DNA of 37,487 bases, from the NCBI RefSeq assembly GCF_000003815.2, contig NC_049984.1, forward strand, positions 23,302,879 to 23,340,365. Direction: 5' to 3'. The notes beneath the pieces were generated by a model. That model was not told the origin of the DNA and made no database searches. It saw only the letters and a program-made list of their open reading frames with translations. The DNA is from Branchiostoma floridae (lineage: Eukaryota > Chordata > Leptocardii > Amphioxiformes > Branchiostomatidae). Position numbers and translations under genes: made by a program. Below are positions 10,260-21,372 of the stretch, piece after piece. The stretch's first letter is position 1. The number at the start of each line of letters is the position of its first letter.

Positions 10260-11690
10260 TAGAACAGGGAATACCTCTTACGTTTAGCTTATATGCGCTC
10301 CCTTACGTTACATTAAATACTGCGTTTTTCTGTTGAATATACGGCATCTGTAATCTATTTCGAACCGCCGTTTACGCAAAGAAGGGGGGCTTCCCCCGTT
10401 TAGCTTATATGTTGCCAAGAGGTATATGAAATCTTGCGTATTTCTGTTAAACATACGACATGTTTAATCTTTGAATCCGCGCAGTTTAAGCGAACTAGGG
10501 GAGACCTCCCCCGTTTAGCTTATATGTTGCCAAAACGTATATAAAATTTTGCGTATTTCTGTTAAACATACGACATGTTTAATCTTTGAATCCGCGCAGT
10601 TTAAGCGAACTAGGGGAGACCTCCCCCGTTTAGCTTATATGTTGCCAAAACGTACATGAAATGTTGCGTATTTCTATTGAACATACGACATGTTTAATCT
10701 TTGAATCCGCGCTGTTTAAGCGAACTAGCTAGGGGAGACCTCCCCCGTTTAGCTTATATGTTGCCAAAACGTACATGAAATGTTGCGTATTTCTGTTGAA
10801 CATACGACATGTTTAATCTTTGAATCCGCGTAGTTTAAACGAACTAGGGGAGACCTCCCCCACTTAACTTATATGTTGTCAAGACGTATATGAAATGTTG
10901 GGTATTTCTGTTGAACATACGAAATTTTTAATCTTTGAATCCGTGCACTTTTAAGCGAACACGGGGCGACCTCCCCCGTTTAGCTTATATGTTTCCAAAA
11001 CGTATATAAAATTTTGCGTATTTCTGTTGAATATACGACATGTCTAATCTTTGAATCCGCGCAGTTTAAACGAACTAGGGGAGACCTCCCCCGTTTAACT
11101 TATATGTTGTCAAGACGTATATGAAATGTTGGGTATTTCTGTTGAATATACGACATTTTTTTATCTTTGAATCCGTGCACTTTTAAGCGAACACGGGGCG
11201 ACCTCCCCCGTTTAGCTTATATGTTGCCAAAACGTATATAAAATTTTGCGTATTTCTGTTAAACATACGACATGTTTAATCTTTGAATCCGCGCAGTTTA
11301 AGCGAACTAGGGGAGACCTCCCCCGTTTAGCTTATATGTTGCCAAAACGTACATGAAATGTTGGGTATTTCTGTTGAGCATACGACATGTTTAATCTTTG
11401 AATCCGTGCACTTTTAAGCGAACACGGGGAGACCTCCCCCGTTTAGCTTATATGTTGCCAAAACGTACATGAAATGTTGCGTATTTCTGTTGAACATACG
11501 ACATGTTTAATCTTTGACTCTGCGCAGTTTAAGCGAACACGGAGAGACCTCCCCCGTTTGATTATCTGTTGCCAAAACGTATATGAAATGTTGCGTTTTT
11601 CTGTTGAACATACAACATATTTAATCTTTGAATCCGCGCACTTTTAAGCGAACACGGTGAGACCTCCCCCGTTAAAAGCTCCTTGGTTTA
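10260..11690 (+). repeat. 115-117-bp satellite array
   Basis: About 12-13 head-to-tail units. CTCCCCCGTTTAGCTTATAT recurs near 10391, 10506, 10621, 10740, 10855, 10971, 11086, 11203, 11318, 11434, 11549 and 11664 (some copies diverged), a period of 115-117 bp with one 119. Units contain GGGGAGACCTCCCCC, ACATACGACATGTTTAATC and TTTGAATCCGCGCAGTTTAA. Two variants exist: CGCGCAGTTTAAGCGAACTA and CGTGCACTTTTAAGCGAACA. They alternate from about 10920 onward. Shorter, diverged matches extend left to about 10150. Confidence 0.9.
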
Positions 11691-12721
11691 TCTTATACTT
11701 TTGTGTAGTGAGTGGTGTTTAATCATGATATTTTTCTTACTATTAAACGGCGAGCATTTCTTACTACATGTAAATGTACGAATGTTTTCTTTATCTGCAA
11801 GCAAGCGTCAAGAAAGAACAGTCTGGACACACAGGCAGTGTCTTCCCGTGTTGCTCGTGTTTGTTTTGGTTATTGTGATATGCGTGGGCAGGCTAGATGT
11901 AAATTTATTCAGCGTTAATTTGTACGCGCATTCCGCATGGGGCGTGCCTCCGTCTGTGGCCGGCATACTATACATACACAGCGGCTGTGTCATGTGATAG
12001 GATGTATCCAATGGCAGAAAAGAGTGGATGGTTCAAATTTACCATACCACAAGGAGCGGTTATTTTCCAGGCGCTCATTTGAAAAGAAGTATTGAAGAAA
12101 GTTTGGACCTGTTCTAACCCGCAAGTTGTGGCCGTGACACTGCTGTTACCGGCTAGGACCCCCGGTGACGGAATTTGACGCAAAGATAGTAGGTGGCTAT
12201 CATTCTGTACAATTTGATGTTGTTGGAAATCGACACGGAATGGGAAATCACGACCTTTGTACCATCCGGATTAATAGAAGCCGAGACTGCAAGCTGAACA
12301 TGTTTCCCGTCCAAATAATCCAAGAGTCCAAGACCATCCAACAACACGAGTCATATATGTAATGTTTTCTCGTAATTCAAAAAGAAAAGAGTAGGGGTCC
12401 TTCCCGATTTTCAAAACCTACAGTCACACGGTCGCACCTGGGGTCCGGGAAGAAGAAGAAGAAGGAAAAACTTCAAGAGAAAAGGCTACAAAAAAATTCC
12501 AGTGGTAGAGATAGATAAAGTAGATAAATTTAGATAAAGATATATACACAACGTGTAACTGTTAACGTTATGTAGCAACACTGGATACGGTTATACACAA
12601 AGAGAGTTAAGTCATTAGCATCTTTCAAAGCTAAGTATCAATTAAGAATTCTTATGACTAGGCTGCGGAACCAACAGAAAAATATCTCTATGACAGGAAC
12701 TTCCAGTCAATGGTGGAGATT
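11691..12721. other. Unassigned spacer
   Basis: No supported gene. Short frames exist on both strands near 11683-12362 but lack recognisable domains and overlap each other. A purine-rich patch (GAAGAAGAAGAAGG) lies near 12450. Confidence 0.4.
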
Positions 12722-13883
12722 CCGGTGTGACAGCGATCTCGCCCCCCCGTGATCTCGCCCCCCCCGGGGGCGAAATCACTAGCGATCTCGCCCCCCCCCG
12801 GGGCGAAATCACTAGCGATCTCGCCCTCCCCGGCTAGTGATCTCGCCCCCCTACCTCGCCCCCCTTTAGCGATTTCGCCACCCCCCCAAAAAAAACGGGT
12901 TTACATGACATTTTAGAAGTTGATTGGTATAAATCACAAAATGCAGTTTCAGATTGATATAAGTACACGAGTTTGATACATAACTCCATTTATAGTATCA
13001 ATATTAACGTAATTACATGGTAATAAGATAGTTGAACTTGTTTCAGACAAGGAGGGTTGGGTCCCTTGTATTCCCATTATTGCATAAACCTGAGTCTTGA
13101 GTCATAATATGTATTTCATTGTATTCACCTGTCCTCAAGCAACCTATATATCTCCAATATGAAGTCTCTACCATTATGTGACCACAAAAGAACTATGTAA
13201 TGTCTTTATTAATTATGCAAATATTAGGTATTAATTAGAATAACGCACATTTTGGTATATGCACCTGGCCAAGGGATATCTTCACCTCCAACATGACTGT
13301 TTTTCTAGTATTTAGGAACTGATGCATTTACCCGTGTTTCTTAAGACTGGTGCTTTACCAGTGTTTGTGTAGCATTTAGCAACAGCTATATCAACTTGCG
13401 CGTAGATAGTGTTTATAATGAGAAACTATTATTCACGTGTGTTTTTGTTAGTGCTTTGGAAATGTTTCCAGCACAAGAAAGAAAACACTGTGACAAATTG
13501 AAAACATATAGCTGACGTATTCCGTACCATAGACGGTGTTGATTTATACGTTCGCAGTAGCACCGTTTTTATGCCACCTCAGCTGCAAAAATTGTCTTTT
13601 TCATTTCAATGTCACGAACAATATAGTACCGACTTTCGAGGTATGACATCTTACGGTACGGTAATAAGGTGCCATATAGGTACCAGGTAACACACCATAT
13701 ACGTTACTGCCCAGGTGCAGTTTAGTACCAGGTAGCGCACCTGTAATATGTAGTAACCAGCTGCTCTTGGGGGGGGGGGGGGGCGAAAACGCTAAAGGGG
13801 GGCGAGATCCCTAGTGATTTCCCCCCCCGGGGGGGGGGGGGGGCCAAATCCCCCGGGGGGGGGCGAGATCGCTGTCACACCGG
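12722..13883. mobile_element. Foldback DNA element with C/G-run palindromic arms
   Basis: Left end CCGGTGTGACAGCGATCTCG and right end CGAGATCGCTGTCACACCGG are exact inverted copies. Both arms contain iterated GGGGCGAAATCACTAG / CTAGTGATCTCGCCCC palindromes and long C or G runs (12722-12890 and 13765-13883). The interior of about 870 bp is AT-rich with no transposase. No clear target duplication is seen. The superfamily is not assigned. Confidence 0.75.
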
Positions 13884-14640
13884 TTTGCACCTGTTTTAGC
13901 GCGCCTCCCTCTAAGCATCTGTTGGGTGCACGGTCAACTTTTTTAGGTCGGAAATTAATCCCTAAATTTCCGATTACGATACTGATATACAGAATGCATC
14001 CCTGATGTAAATAGTCAGGATTAATGTGTTGATTGCTTTCGTCTGTAGTACTAGTACAATGTAAAATGTACAATCATGTATTTGCGATGGGTGGGGCATA
14101 GTTTTAACTGCCGTGTTGTCCAAACCTATGTGTATAAGAACGCTTTGGAAAGAGGCGCCGCCTAACTATAAGCATGACCTTTGTTGTAACGTTGGAATAG
14201 TGAGTAGTTAGTTTATGGAGAAAATGCAGGCACCAGGTGGTCTCCCCTTTCTTACCCAAGGTGTATGATGGATCATCCCGGGCTTAGGGGAAATAGGGAG
14301 GGGGGAGGGAAGCGAGAGACGGGGGACAGGAGAGTCTGTATAGAAGCAACCCTGGGAGAAGGAGGTTGTGTGTGGAACTGTGTTGAAGACCGAGAGAGAA
14401 GAATTAAAAAAAACCGTTGACTGCACCAAACTGTGTTCAGGGATTCTTTCAATCATGAAGGTTTCAGACAACCCTGCTACAAGCTCCTTTCGACTCATTT
14501 AGTTCTTCAATATTCACAAACTAATGCAATGCAAGTTATCCGGTATGCAGGGAAAACAAGTCTACGATATGGCGATTGAGAGCTTGTGTACGTGACTGAC
14601 GGAAAATGATATCCTGAACGAAATAGACTGCACAATATTT
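13884..14640. other. Unassigned spacer with purine-rich tract
   Basis: No gene supported. A G/A-rich tract covers about 14270-14410. The segment 14525-14645 (GTTATCCGGTATGCAGGGAA) has a diverged second copy at 17212-17325, so it belongs to a dispersed repeat of unknown class. Confidence 0.4.
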
Positions 14641-14654
14641 TCTAGGATTTTTAT

Positions 14655-14851
14655 GAGAGAGAGAGAGAGAGAGAACTGATTTATTTATTTACACAGACAA
14701 AGTCATGTACAAGATCGTAGTCCGTAGACTGAATTGCCTTGTAAGGTACAAAATATAGTATAATGGAAAGCCCGGCCTATGTACATTAATCAAATTATAA
14801 TAATCACAAATTCCCAAGTAACTTTACAATTTAAATGTGTGGAACAACACA

Positions 14852-14939
<88 letters not shown>

Positions 14940-15560
14940 CAGTAAAAAAATCGGTCTCATTTCAATATAAAATACAACTATTGAGGAAGTTTAAAAAGTG
15001 ACATCTAAAGTCTAATATGAGTTTAAAAGGTCTACACAATATGGCAGCGTAGTGTTCCTAAAGCGTGAAGTTCTACACTTAAACTGGCTGAAGTTGTCAG
15101 CATTTCTGAGGTCCCTACCATGTGCCTCAGAGCGGCGTGGTGGTAGCCAGTCGAAAACCTCAGAATGAACAAGAGATCTGGTAAACTTCAGGCAGTGAGC
15201 CTTACGCCTTACATGCAGAGGTTCTAGATCACACATCTGTAGCGCTGAACTGTAGGAACTGTATAAACGACCAAGAATGGTCTTACAGCCTCTAACCTGG
15301 ACACGCTCTATCATATGTGACTGTTCTACTGCAAGCCCAGGGTGCCAAACCTGGCAGGCGTATTCCAGGGTGGGGCGGATAAACCCTATGTACACAAGTA
15401 CTAAGTCGCTAGAGCTCAGACCGTGTTTCTTCAAACACCTAATCATGTAAAGACGGCGGTTAGCTTTGCCCACAATCATTACTACATGTGCAGTCCACTT
15501 CAAGTGATGGACAAGATCTGATACTACAGAAAACAAGCCCTGTTTCCAATTCAAGTTGTG
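14655..15560 (-). mobile_element. 5'-truncated non-LTR retrotransposon (LINE) fragment
   Basis: On the minus strand, 15554-15012 encodes about 180 residues of the C-terminal part of a CR1/L2-like reverse transcriptase protein, with FIRPTLEYACQVWHPGL, a hallmark segment after the RT core, and PYCVDLLNSY at the end. The catalytic region is missing. The 3' untranslated part continues to about 14680, where the minus strand reads TAAATAAATAAATC before a (CT)n run. The family resembles, but differs from, the copy at 32150-33866. It is a dead copy. Confidence 0.75.
14855..14932. repeat. (AT)n microsatellite
   Basis: A pure AT dinucleotide tract of about 39 units that lies inside the 3' untranslated part of the LINE fragment. 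An open frame across it is an artefact. Confidence 0.97.
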
Positions 15561-15738
15561 AAAATCACTTTATAAAGTAAATATGATAATACGTGGTAAG
15601 CAATACATGTTGGTTATGCATATGCACCTTATGTAAACCAATTTCTAGACAATTCGTGTGATCCCAGTCCAGGACAGTTAGTACACCAGAGAGTGTGCAC
15701 GGCCCAAAGTCCGGGAGGGTGGACGCGCAGGTAGACTA

Positions 15739-16000
15739 AAGGTGGTACTAGTATCTCACTGTACTTGGGGCACCGGTGCGACACTGCGAGTTCGAAAGAT
15801 TACTCAACGAATTTCAGAGATAAAGAACGAATTTTCTTACGTTTTGTGTATTTTGTTGTCTTCTACGTCACAATTTAACGTATCACGCAATACCTAAATT
15901 ATAAAAAGTTGGCAAAAATAACACATCAGTACCGCTGTGAATGAATCCCGCAGTGCCGCACCCGTGCCCCAAGTACAGTGAGTTACCACTTTCACTTATA
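15739..16000. mobile_element. Short foldback element (MITE-like)
   Basis: The left arm near 15755-15793 contains CTCACTGTACTTGGGGCACC, and the right arm near 15949-15990 contains GTGCCCCAAGTACAGTGAG, its inverted copy. Pairing extends outward through GGTGGTA / TTACCAC. It lacks a coding frame and a clear target duplication. The superfamily is unassigned. Confidence 0.55.
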
Positions 16001-16033
16001 CATAAGTATCCAAATAGCAAGTAGCTAGATTGT

Positions 16034-16225
16034 GGGGCCGTGTGGCGCAATCGGCAGGGTGTTTGATTCATAACTCAGGGGTTTTGGGTTCTAATCCGTT
16101 GATATGTACGACCGATCTTGTGCCCTTGGGAAAAAAAAACTTTACACGACTTTCCACACTTCACTCAGGTCAAAATGAGTATGAAGCTTTGGTTAGGACC
16201 GTCCTTCGGATAGGACGTTAAGTGT
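16034..16225 (+). mobile_element. tRNA-Met-like SINE
   Basis: The head resembles a tRNA: A box TGGCGCAATCGG (16043-16054), CAT at the anticodon position (16069-16071) and B box GGTTCTAATCC (16087-16097). The tRNA 3' half does not fold cleanly and no acceptor stem closes. The tRNA part is followed by non-tRNA sequence including TTTACACGACTTTCCACACT and GGATAGGACGTTAAG, as in a SINE body. It is not a working tRNA gene. Confidence 0.7.
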
Positions 16226-16553
16226 TTGAGGAGGACCACAAGTCAAAAGCCAAAGAAGAACATGTGAAAGAACAAAAATGTTGATGTTCAATTTAATATG
16301 TATGCAAAATGAAAAATTAAACTCCTGTAACAACAGCAAGGCATCTTTTGAGTATATTGTCTATCACTTTACAAACACATAAAGCCGTTGCTATATTATG
16401 CACTAGTAGTTTTCAGTAAAAGGTCTGGAACAGTAAATTAAACTGGTAAGTTGATGGTGCCTGTAAATTTCCCGACTACTACTACTACTACTACTATATC
16501 CCAGCGACTCAACCTCTGCTTGGAGAGTAACTTATACCCAACTCAAGTCCAGA

Positions 16554-16870
16554 AACTGAATAATTTGCATATTATTATGTGAATCTATGCCTGATGTCCC
16601 TAATTTGCATCTTATTATGTAAATCTATGTCTGATGCACCTACATTCTAAGGAAATCCGCTGTTCCTTCATTCAGATATCCTCACTGACAGATTTTAACG
16701 AAAACGCCCCTGAAGTTCCAGAACAGGCTGCTAGGGGCCCAAACCTACACCACTTCTACCTGATCTAAAAAAAGCTATCTGCTAACAAAAAATATCAAGC
16801 CACTAACTAGCTCGAGGACAATAGATACAGAGAATAGAAGTTCTGATGCAGTACCAGGGAATGTCGCCAG
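16554..16870 (+). repeat. Partial copy of the hairpin-ended repeat family
   Basis: CCTGAAGTTCCAGAACAGGC, GCTAGGGGCCCAAACCTACA and AGCTATCTGC match the right part of the longer copy at 30788-31562. This copy lacks the terminal hairpin. Short tracts (ACT)n at about 16476-16496 and two ATTTGCAT repeats lie just upstream. Confidence 0.55.
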
Positions 16871-16999
16871 GGGGTATAAATCAGGATCACTGGCCAAAAA
16901 CAATCACCACCACACCACTGTTCCGATATTTTATGATGGATTACATTTTGGGTCTTTTGAATTGAATATTTTCTAAATGACCAATTGTGGAGCCCCAAC

Positions 17000-17740
17000 A
17001 AGTTGTCCAATTGCACTTATTTGGCTTGGATAGATTTGGTATAGATTCGAATACGTTGTTCCCCATACTTCTGTGTTTGAAGAAAGTTTAAGGGATTACA
17101 ACACAACACGTTAGTTTACGAAACATTGGTCTACATTACTGTGTGGCGTAGTGGGAAAAACACACAAATCACAGTTCGTCTAGATTAATTAAATGCTCAG
17201 CTTCTAGCTCGAGTTATCCGGCATGCAAGAAAATCAAGTCTGCGCTATGCCATCATTTACCACTCGTGTACGTGAAAATTTGCTCTATGCGATAAAACAG
17301 ACGACACAATATTGAGGTTTCTACAATAACATTAGCATGCGATAATATACTTCAAGAAAACTCTTTATATTGAAAGCTTTGAATATTTATCCACTGACGT
17401 CAGCTCTGCCTAAATTATCTAATGTGAGAAAAATTAGTCTAATCTGCGGCGATTTATGATAATTTTACAAGATCTCTTAAAACACTTTTTTAAGTGAAAA
17501 ATCAATGTCGAAATAACAATGGCAAAAAAAGAAAATTTACAAGAAGAGGTTGTACCAAACACACACACACACACACATGTATGTCATAACATAAAAGGTC
17601 TCTGACGTCAATAGAGTCAAAGTGCAAATAGCTCGTACCAAATTGGAAAATTCCTCCTAAACACACAGAAAGTGGTTCATATTGATATTACAAGCTTATG
17701 AAATGCAACATCCGACTTCTAGACAATTCATTATAATAGT
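17000..17740. other. Spacer upstream of gene B
   Basis: AT-rich, no gene supported. It holds the second copy of a dispersed repeat at 17212-17325 and an (AC)n tract at 17559-17577. Confidence 0.45.
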
Positions 17741-17822
17741 GGGTTTGGCTTCTCCCCACACGACATAGCGGAGAAAGCGCATTTCGCGATCGGCACCAGA
17801 GTGGGTGCGGTCCGAGAGCGAG
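17741..17822 (+). promoter_or_regulatory. Probable 5' untranslated region and promoter edge of gene B
   Basis: Composition shifts sharply here from AT-rich spacer to GC-rich sequence with CpGs (TTTCGCGATCGGCACC) just before the ATG. No TATA box is evident. The ATG context (GCGAGATGG, purine at -3 and G at +4) is good. Confidence 0.4.
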
Positions 17823-18402
17823 ATGGCGGAGGCTCGAGCTCCGGGAGACGAGCTTCAGCCGCCCCGAACACCAAAAAGCCAGATAGCGTCAGAGGTGGAT
17901 GGCCCAGGAGGGTCGACATGTGAGGAAAGTGGGTACATGCCAATGGCACCTTTGAAAGACAATGCCTATACTCCCATGGCGTCGATATCTTCGGTAGAAA
18001 ACGGGTACATGCCAATGGCTCCTATCATAGATAACGGGTATACCCCTATGGCATCGCTCCACAAGGCTCCAGAGGTACCGCCGCCTCTTTCCCCGAAAAA
18101 ACGCCGTCGTCGTCGTCGTGGAGGATCGTCTCGTCCCTCCGGACAAACTCCGGAGGAACCGCCTCGTCCCCCCGGACAGAATCCGGAGGGTCCGTCTCGT
18201 TCCCCCGGACAGAATCCGGAGGGTCCGACTCATCCCTCCGGACAGGCTCCAGGCGAACCACCTCGTCCCCCCGGACAGGGTCGGGTTCTTCTCCCCAAAC
18301 GGAGAAACGCAAAAAGGGCCGGCGTCTACTGGATGCGGGAGGAAGACATCGTCAACCTACCCCTGAATCCGATGTACAACGCGGACCTAGATCAACCGCC
18401 AG
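17823..18402 (+). CDS. Gene B exon 1: YxPM and proline-rich tail
   Basis: Starts at ATG (MAEARAPGDELQPP) and ends at donor CCAG|GTTAGT in phase 1. It encodes 193 residues plus one base. GYMPMAP occurs twice and YTPMAS twice, alternating. Next come SPKKRRRRRR and about four and a half proline-rich repeats (RPPGQNPEGPS type), then GVYWMREEDIVNLPLNPMYN. Codons are GC-rich compared with the flanks. A start six codons upstream would be GTG and is unlikely. Confidence 0.8.
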
Positions 18403-21337
18403 GTTAGTTCAACTTAGCCCGAGTATCATCACACTTATGGGGGTATCTTAAGGTAAGGGCACAACCCGCCGTACGTGCAATTTGTCCGTGCTTTTTTTGG
18501 GGGGGGGGAGGCCACGTCCGCCATTTATTTTTGAAAACGTTCAGGCTGCACAGGGCAGGCGCGTCGCCCGTACTGGCACGTACGGGGGGCGAATCCGCAG
18601 CCCGATGCACACAAAGTTCTACGGCGTGTCTGCGTGCTCCAAAATCCGTCGGATTCCCTACGAGATCGTACGGATGTGGTACACTTACGAATCCCAAAAG
18701 ATTGCCCACGCTTTGGCACGTAGACAGCACGTATTTGCACGTACGGCGGGTTGTGCCCTTAGCTTTACTGGGCTGCGGTACCTTGGTAGTGTCGCTGCAT
18801 TCTAGATTGGATATATGTTATCTTTGACTTACAAAACGTACAAATATGACCAAAAAGACGACAAAACGCACAAAGAATAAAAAAATTGTTTTTCATCGAT
18901 GAAATTCGTTGAGCGTTCTGTCAAATCTCTCGGCCACAGCGACGCCATCAACGTACCGCAGGGCCCCCATACTCTAGCCTGGTATTCAGCCGTATTTTGT
19001 CTTCTCTGGAGCTATAATACGGATGGATACGAGGCTACCCGTACTCTCCCCTCACCAACAAAATGTGCTTAGTGAGGGGGAGGGTATGGAAGCCCCGGTT
19101 AATTCACTAGGATGACACTCAGGATAAGTGACAATTGTAGCATTGCAATATACACTGCATTCATACAGGGAGCTTAACCATGTGAACATGTGTTTTCTGA
19201 CTATTTCTCCCACATATCAAGTGGTAGATAGATATTTATTATACCGTTAAAATTGTAGTTCTGATCATTAAATTTCCACACATTTAGCAAATAAGAAACA
19301 AAAAAATTATAATTTTGTAGCCTTCAGTTTCTGACACCAACAACATGAGATCGTCAAACGTTTACACCTTGTAGTCTGAATAACGATCACTGTCGCAGGA
19401 TTCAAAATTTACTAACATTCTTCTGGCCAACCACATTATTATCTATATGATTACCATGCCGACCTATCCTATGATATCAGTTTTAGTCCTATTTGTAGTG
19501 GCAAAGAAGTATATATAAGTATATAGGTATATTGTAGCCTTTTATTAAGACTAACTCTAGATCGTACAGCCTGGATTACGATAACTATCACAGGATTCAA
19601 TTATTTACTCATTCTTATGGTAACCATAATGTTTCGCAGTCGATTACCATGCCGACCAATGATTTTAGAGGACTACTGATTTTAGTCCAGCATAGCAAGT
19701 AGTGACTACCATGCGAAGCCATTAAGCATTGAATGGGTATATACTCTAGTCATAAATGTTCATGTAAACCCAATACTTGTGTTAATATGATCCAAGCAAC
19801 ATGTTCTAAGACTTACATAATTCAAAGTAGACAAGAAAACAGCTTAAATCGCTGCAGTAACTAAAACGAATTTGTCGCTGTGGGCCCTCGTACTTGTGAG
19901 ACAATGAAAAATGCAACATGCACATCTAGAGCTGTGAAGAATCATAACGTTAACTTTGGAAAGTGGATTCCTGATCTTTCCACGCACTTATAATTTCTCG
20001 TGTCATGGTTTACCCTTTAGCCTGGTATCAAAGCAAATAAGAAACAAAAAAAAATGTAGAAAAATGTTATACTTTGTCGTTGGGGAGGGAATAATTTTGT
20101 AGCCTTTTACTAATACCAAAACACGACATCGTGCAGTCTGCATTATACGATCACTGTTCCAGGATTCATTTTCTTTCACCCCTTCCTGTTTACTCCAGTT
20201 TAAGGGGACTGATCGTTTTAGTTCTGCATAGCAGGTAGGGATTTCAAGACTAGCACCTGTTGCCTTAAAGTATTGAATAAATATATTCCAGTTATGAATG
20301 TTCATGTAAATCATCCACTAATACCAGTGTTGACAGGCTACGTGCAACATTTCCTCTCAAAGCTCTTCTGGTCTCCGTCAGACTGTTTGGGTTGCTGAAT
20401 ACAGTAGATAATTTCCAAATGGGGAGAATAATTTGAATAACAAACTTTGTACACATAAAAGTACCATTGTCCTACCAGGGCAATACTGACTTGTTCTAAT
20501 TCGCACCGCAGCTAGGTGTCGCTGCTATAGCGTGACTAAAACGATCCGAGTTTGTGTCCCCCTCATCTCGGTAGATTTTCTGATCCATACTTGTACTTAT
20601 GGCCCTACCATACAAGCGCATTTGCTGTCCTGTACGTTTCCTATGTATATATAACACTCGGATATGTGTGTATAGCCCTTTGATAACGTTAACAAAGTGA
20701 TGAAACAAGTCGCTGATAAAACCTCATTGCTGAGGGAGAAGAATTTGCTAATTTGCGTTTGCCTGTCTGTTGGTTTCGTCCCCCCTCGCGATAGTTCCGT
20801 CCTGCATGCTGAAGCAAGCCAAGCTGATTGGGGTCTAAGATAGTCTGTCTTGCTTTAAGAAGAACTTCAGTAGACACTCCAAGTCAAAATGAAAAGAATT
20901 TCCTGAAATTGTTGTCGAGTTTAGCGGACTCAAGTAGTTGTTATTTTGTAACCGTGAAGTATTGGTTCTCTGCAAAGATGGAGAAATCTTCTCTCCAGCT
21001 AGACGTTCGTCTTACTTACGTTGGGCACGTGGAACATAACGTGAGCATGTGTGTGCTTTACTTTGAATATGCATCAGAAATTCAGTCAAAATTGTTTTCA
21101 TCATAACAGACACCGTGCTGTCTGAATTACGATCACTGTTACAAGATTCAAAAGTTTTACTTACTCCAGTGGTAACCGTAAATTATTTGTCCACCCTTTC
21201 GTGAAATTGATAATTGATATTTCAAGCACAGAAAATATTGAATAGATACTAGTATGAAGTTTCATGGGAGCCAACTACTAGTACTTCTTCCGACAGAGTA
21301 CAGGCGAAAGGAAAATTTTGTAGCCTTTTATTTCTGA

Positions 21338-21372
<35 letters not shown>

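Noticed and set aside
11683-12362. Cluster of short frames on both strands
   Set aside because: None has a domain, paralogue or splice context, and several overlap one another on opposite strands.
12722-13883. Replication origin or bacterial-type regulatory array
   Set aside because: The palindromes are confined to two inverted arms with exact matching ends, which fits a foldback transposon better.
16034-16110. Functional tRNA-Met gene
   Set aside because: The A and B boxes are present but the acceptor stem does not close, the B box is altered (GGTTCTAATCC) and SINE body sequence follows.
18482-18827. Overlapping frames of about 100 codons just after exon 1 of gene B
   Set aside because: They run through the inverted repeats of a 308-bp MITE on both strands and resemble no protein.
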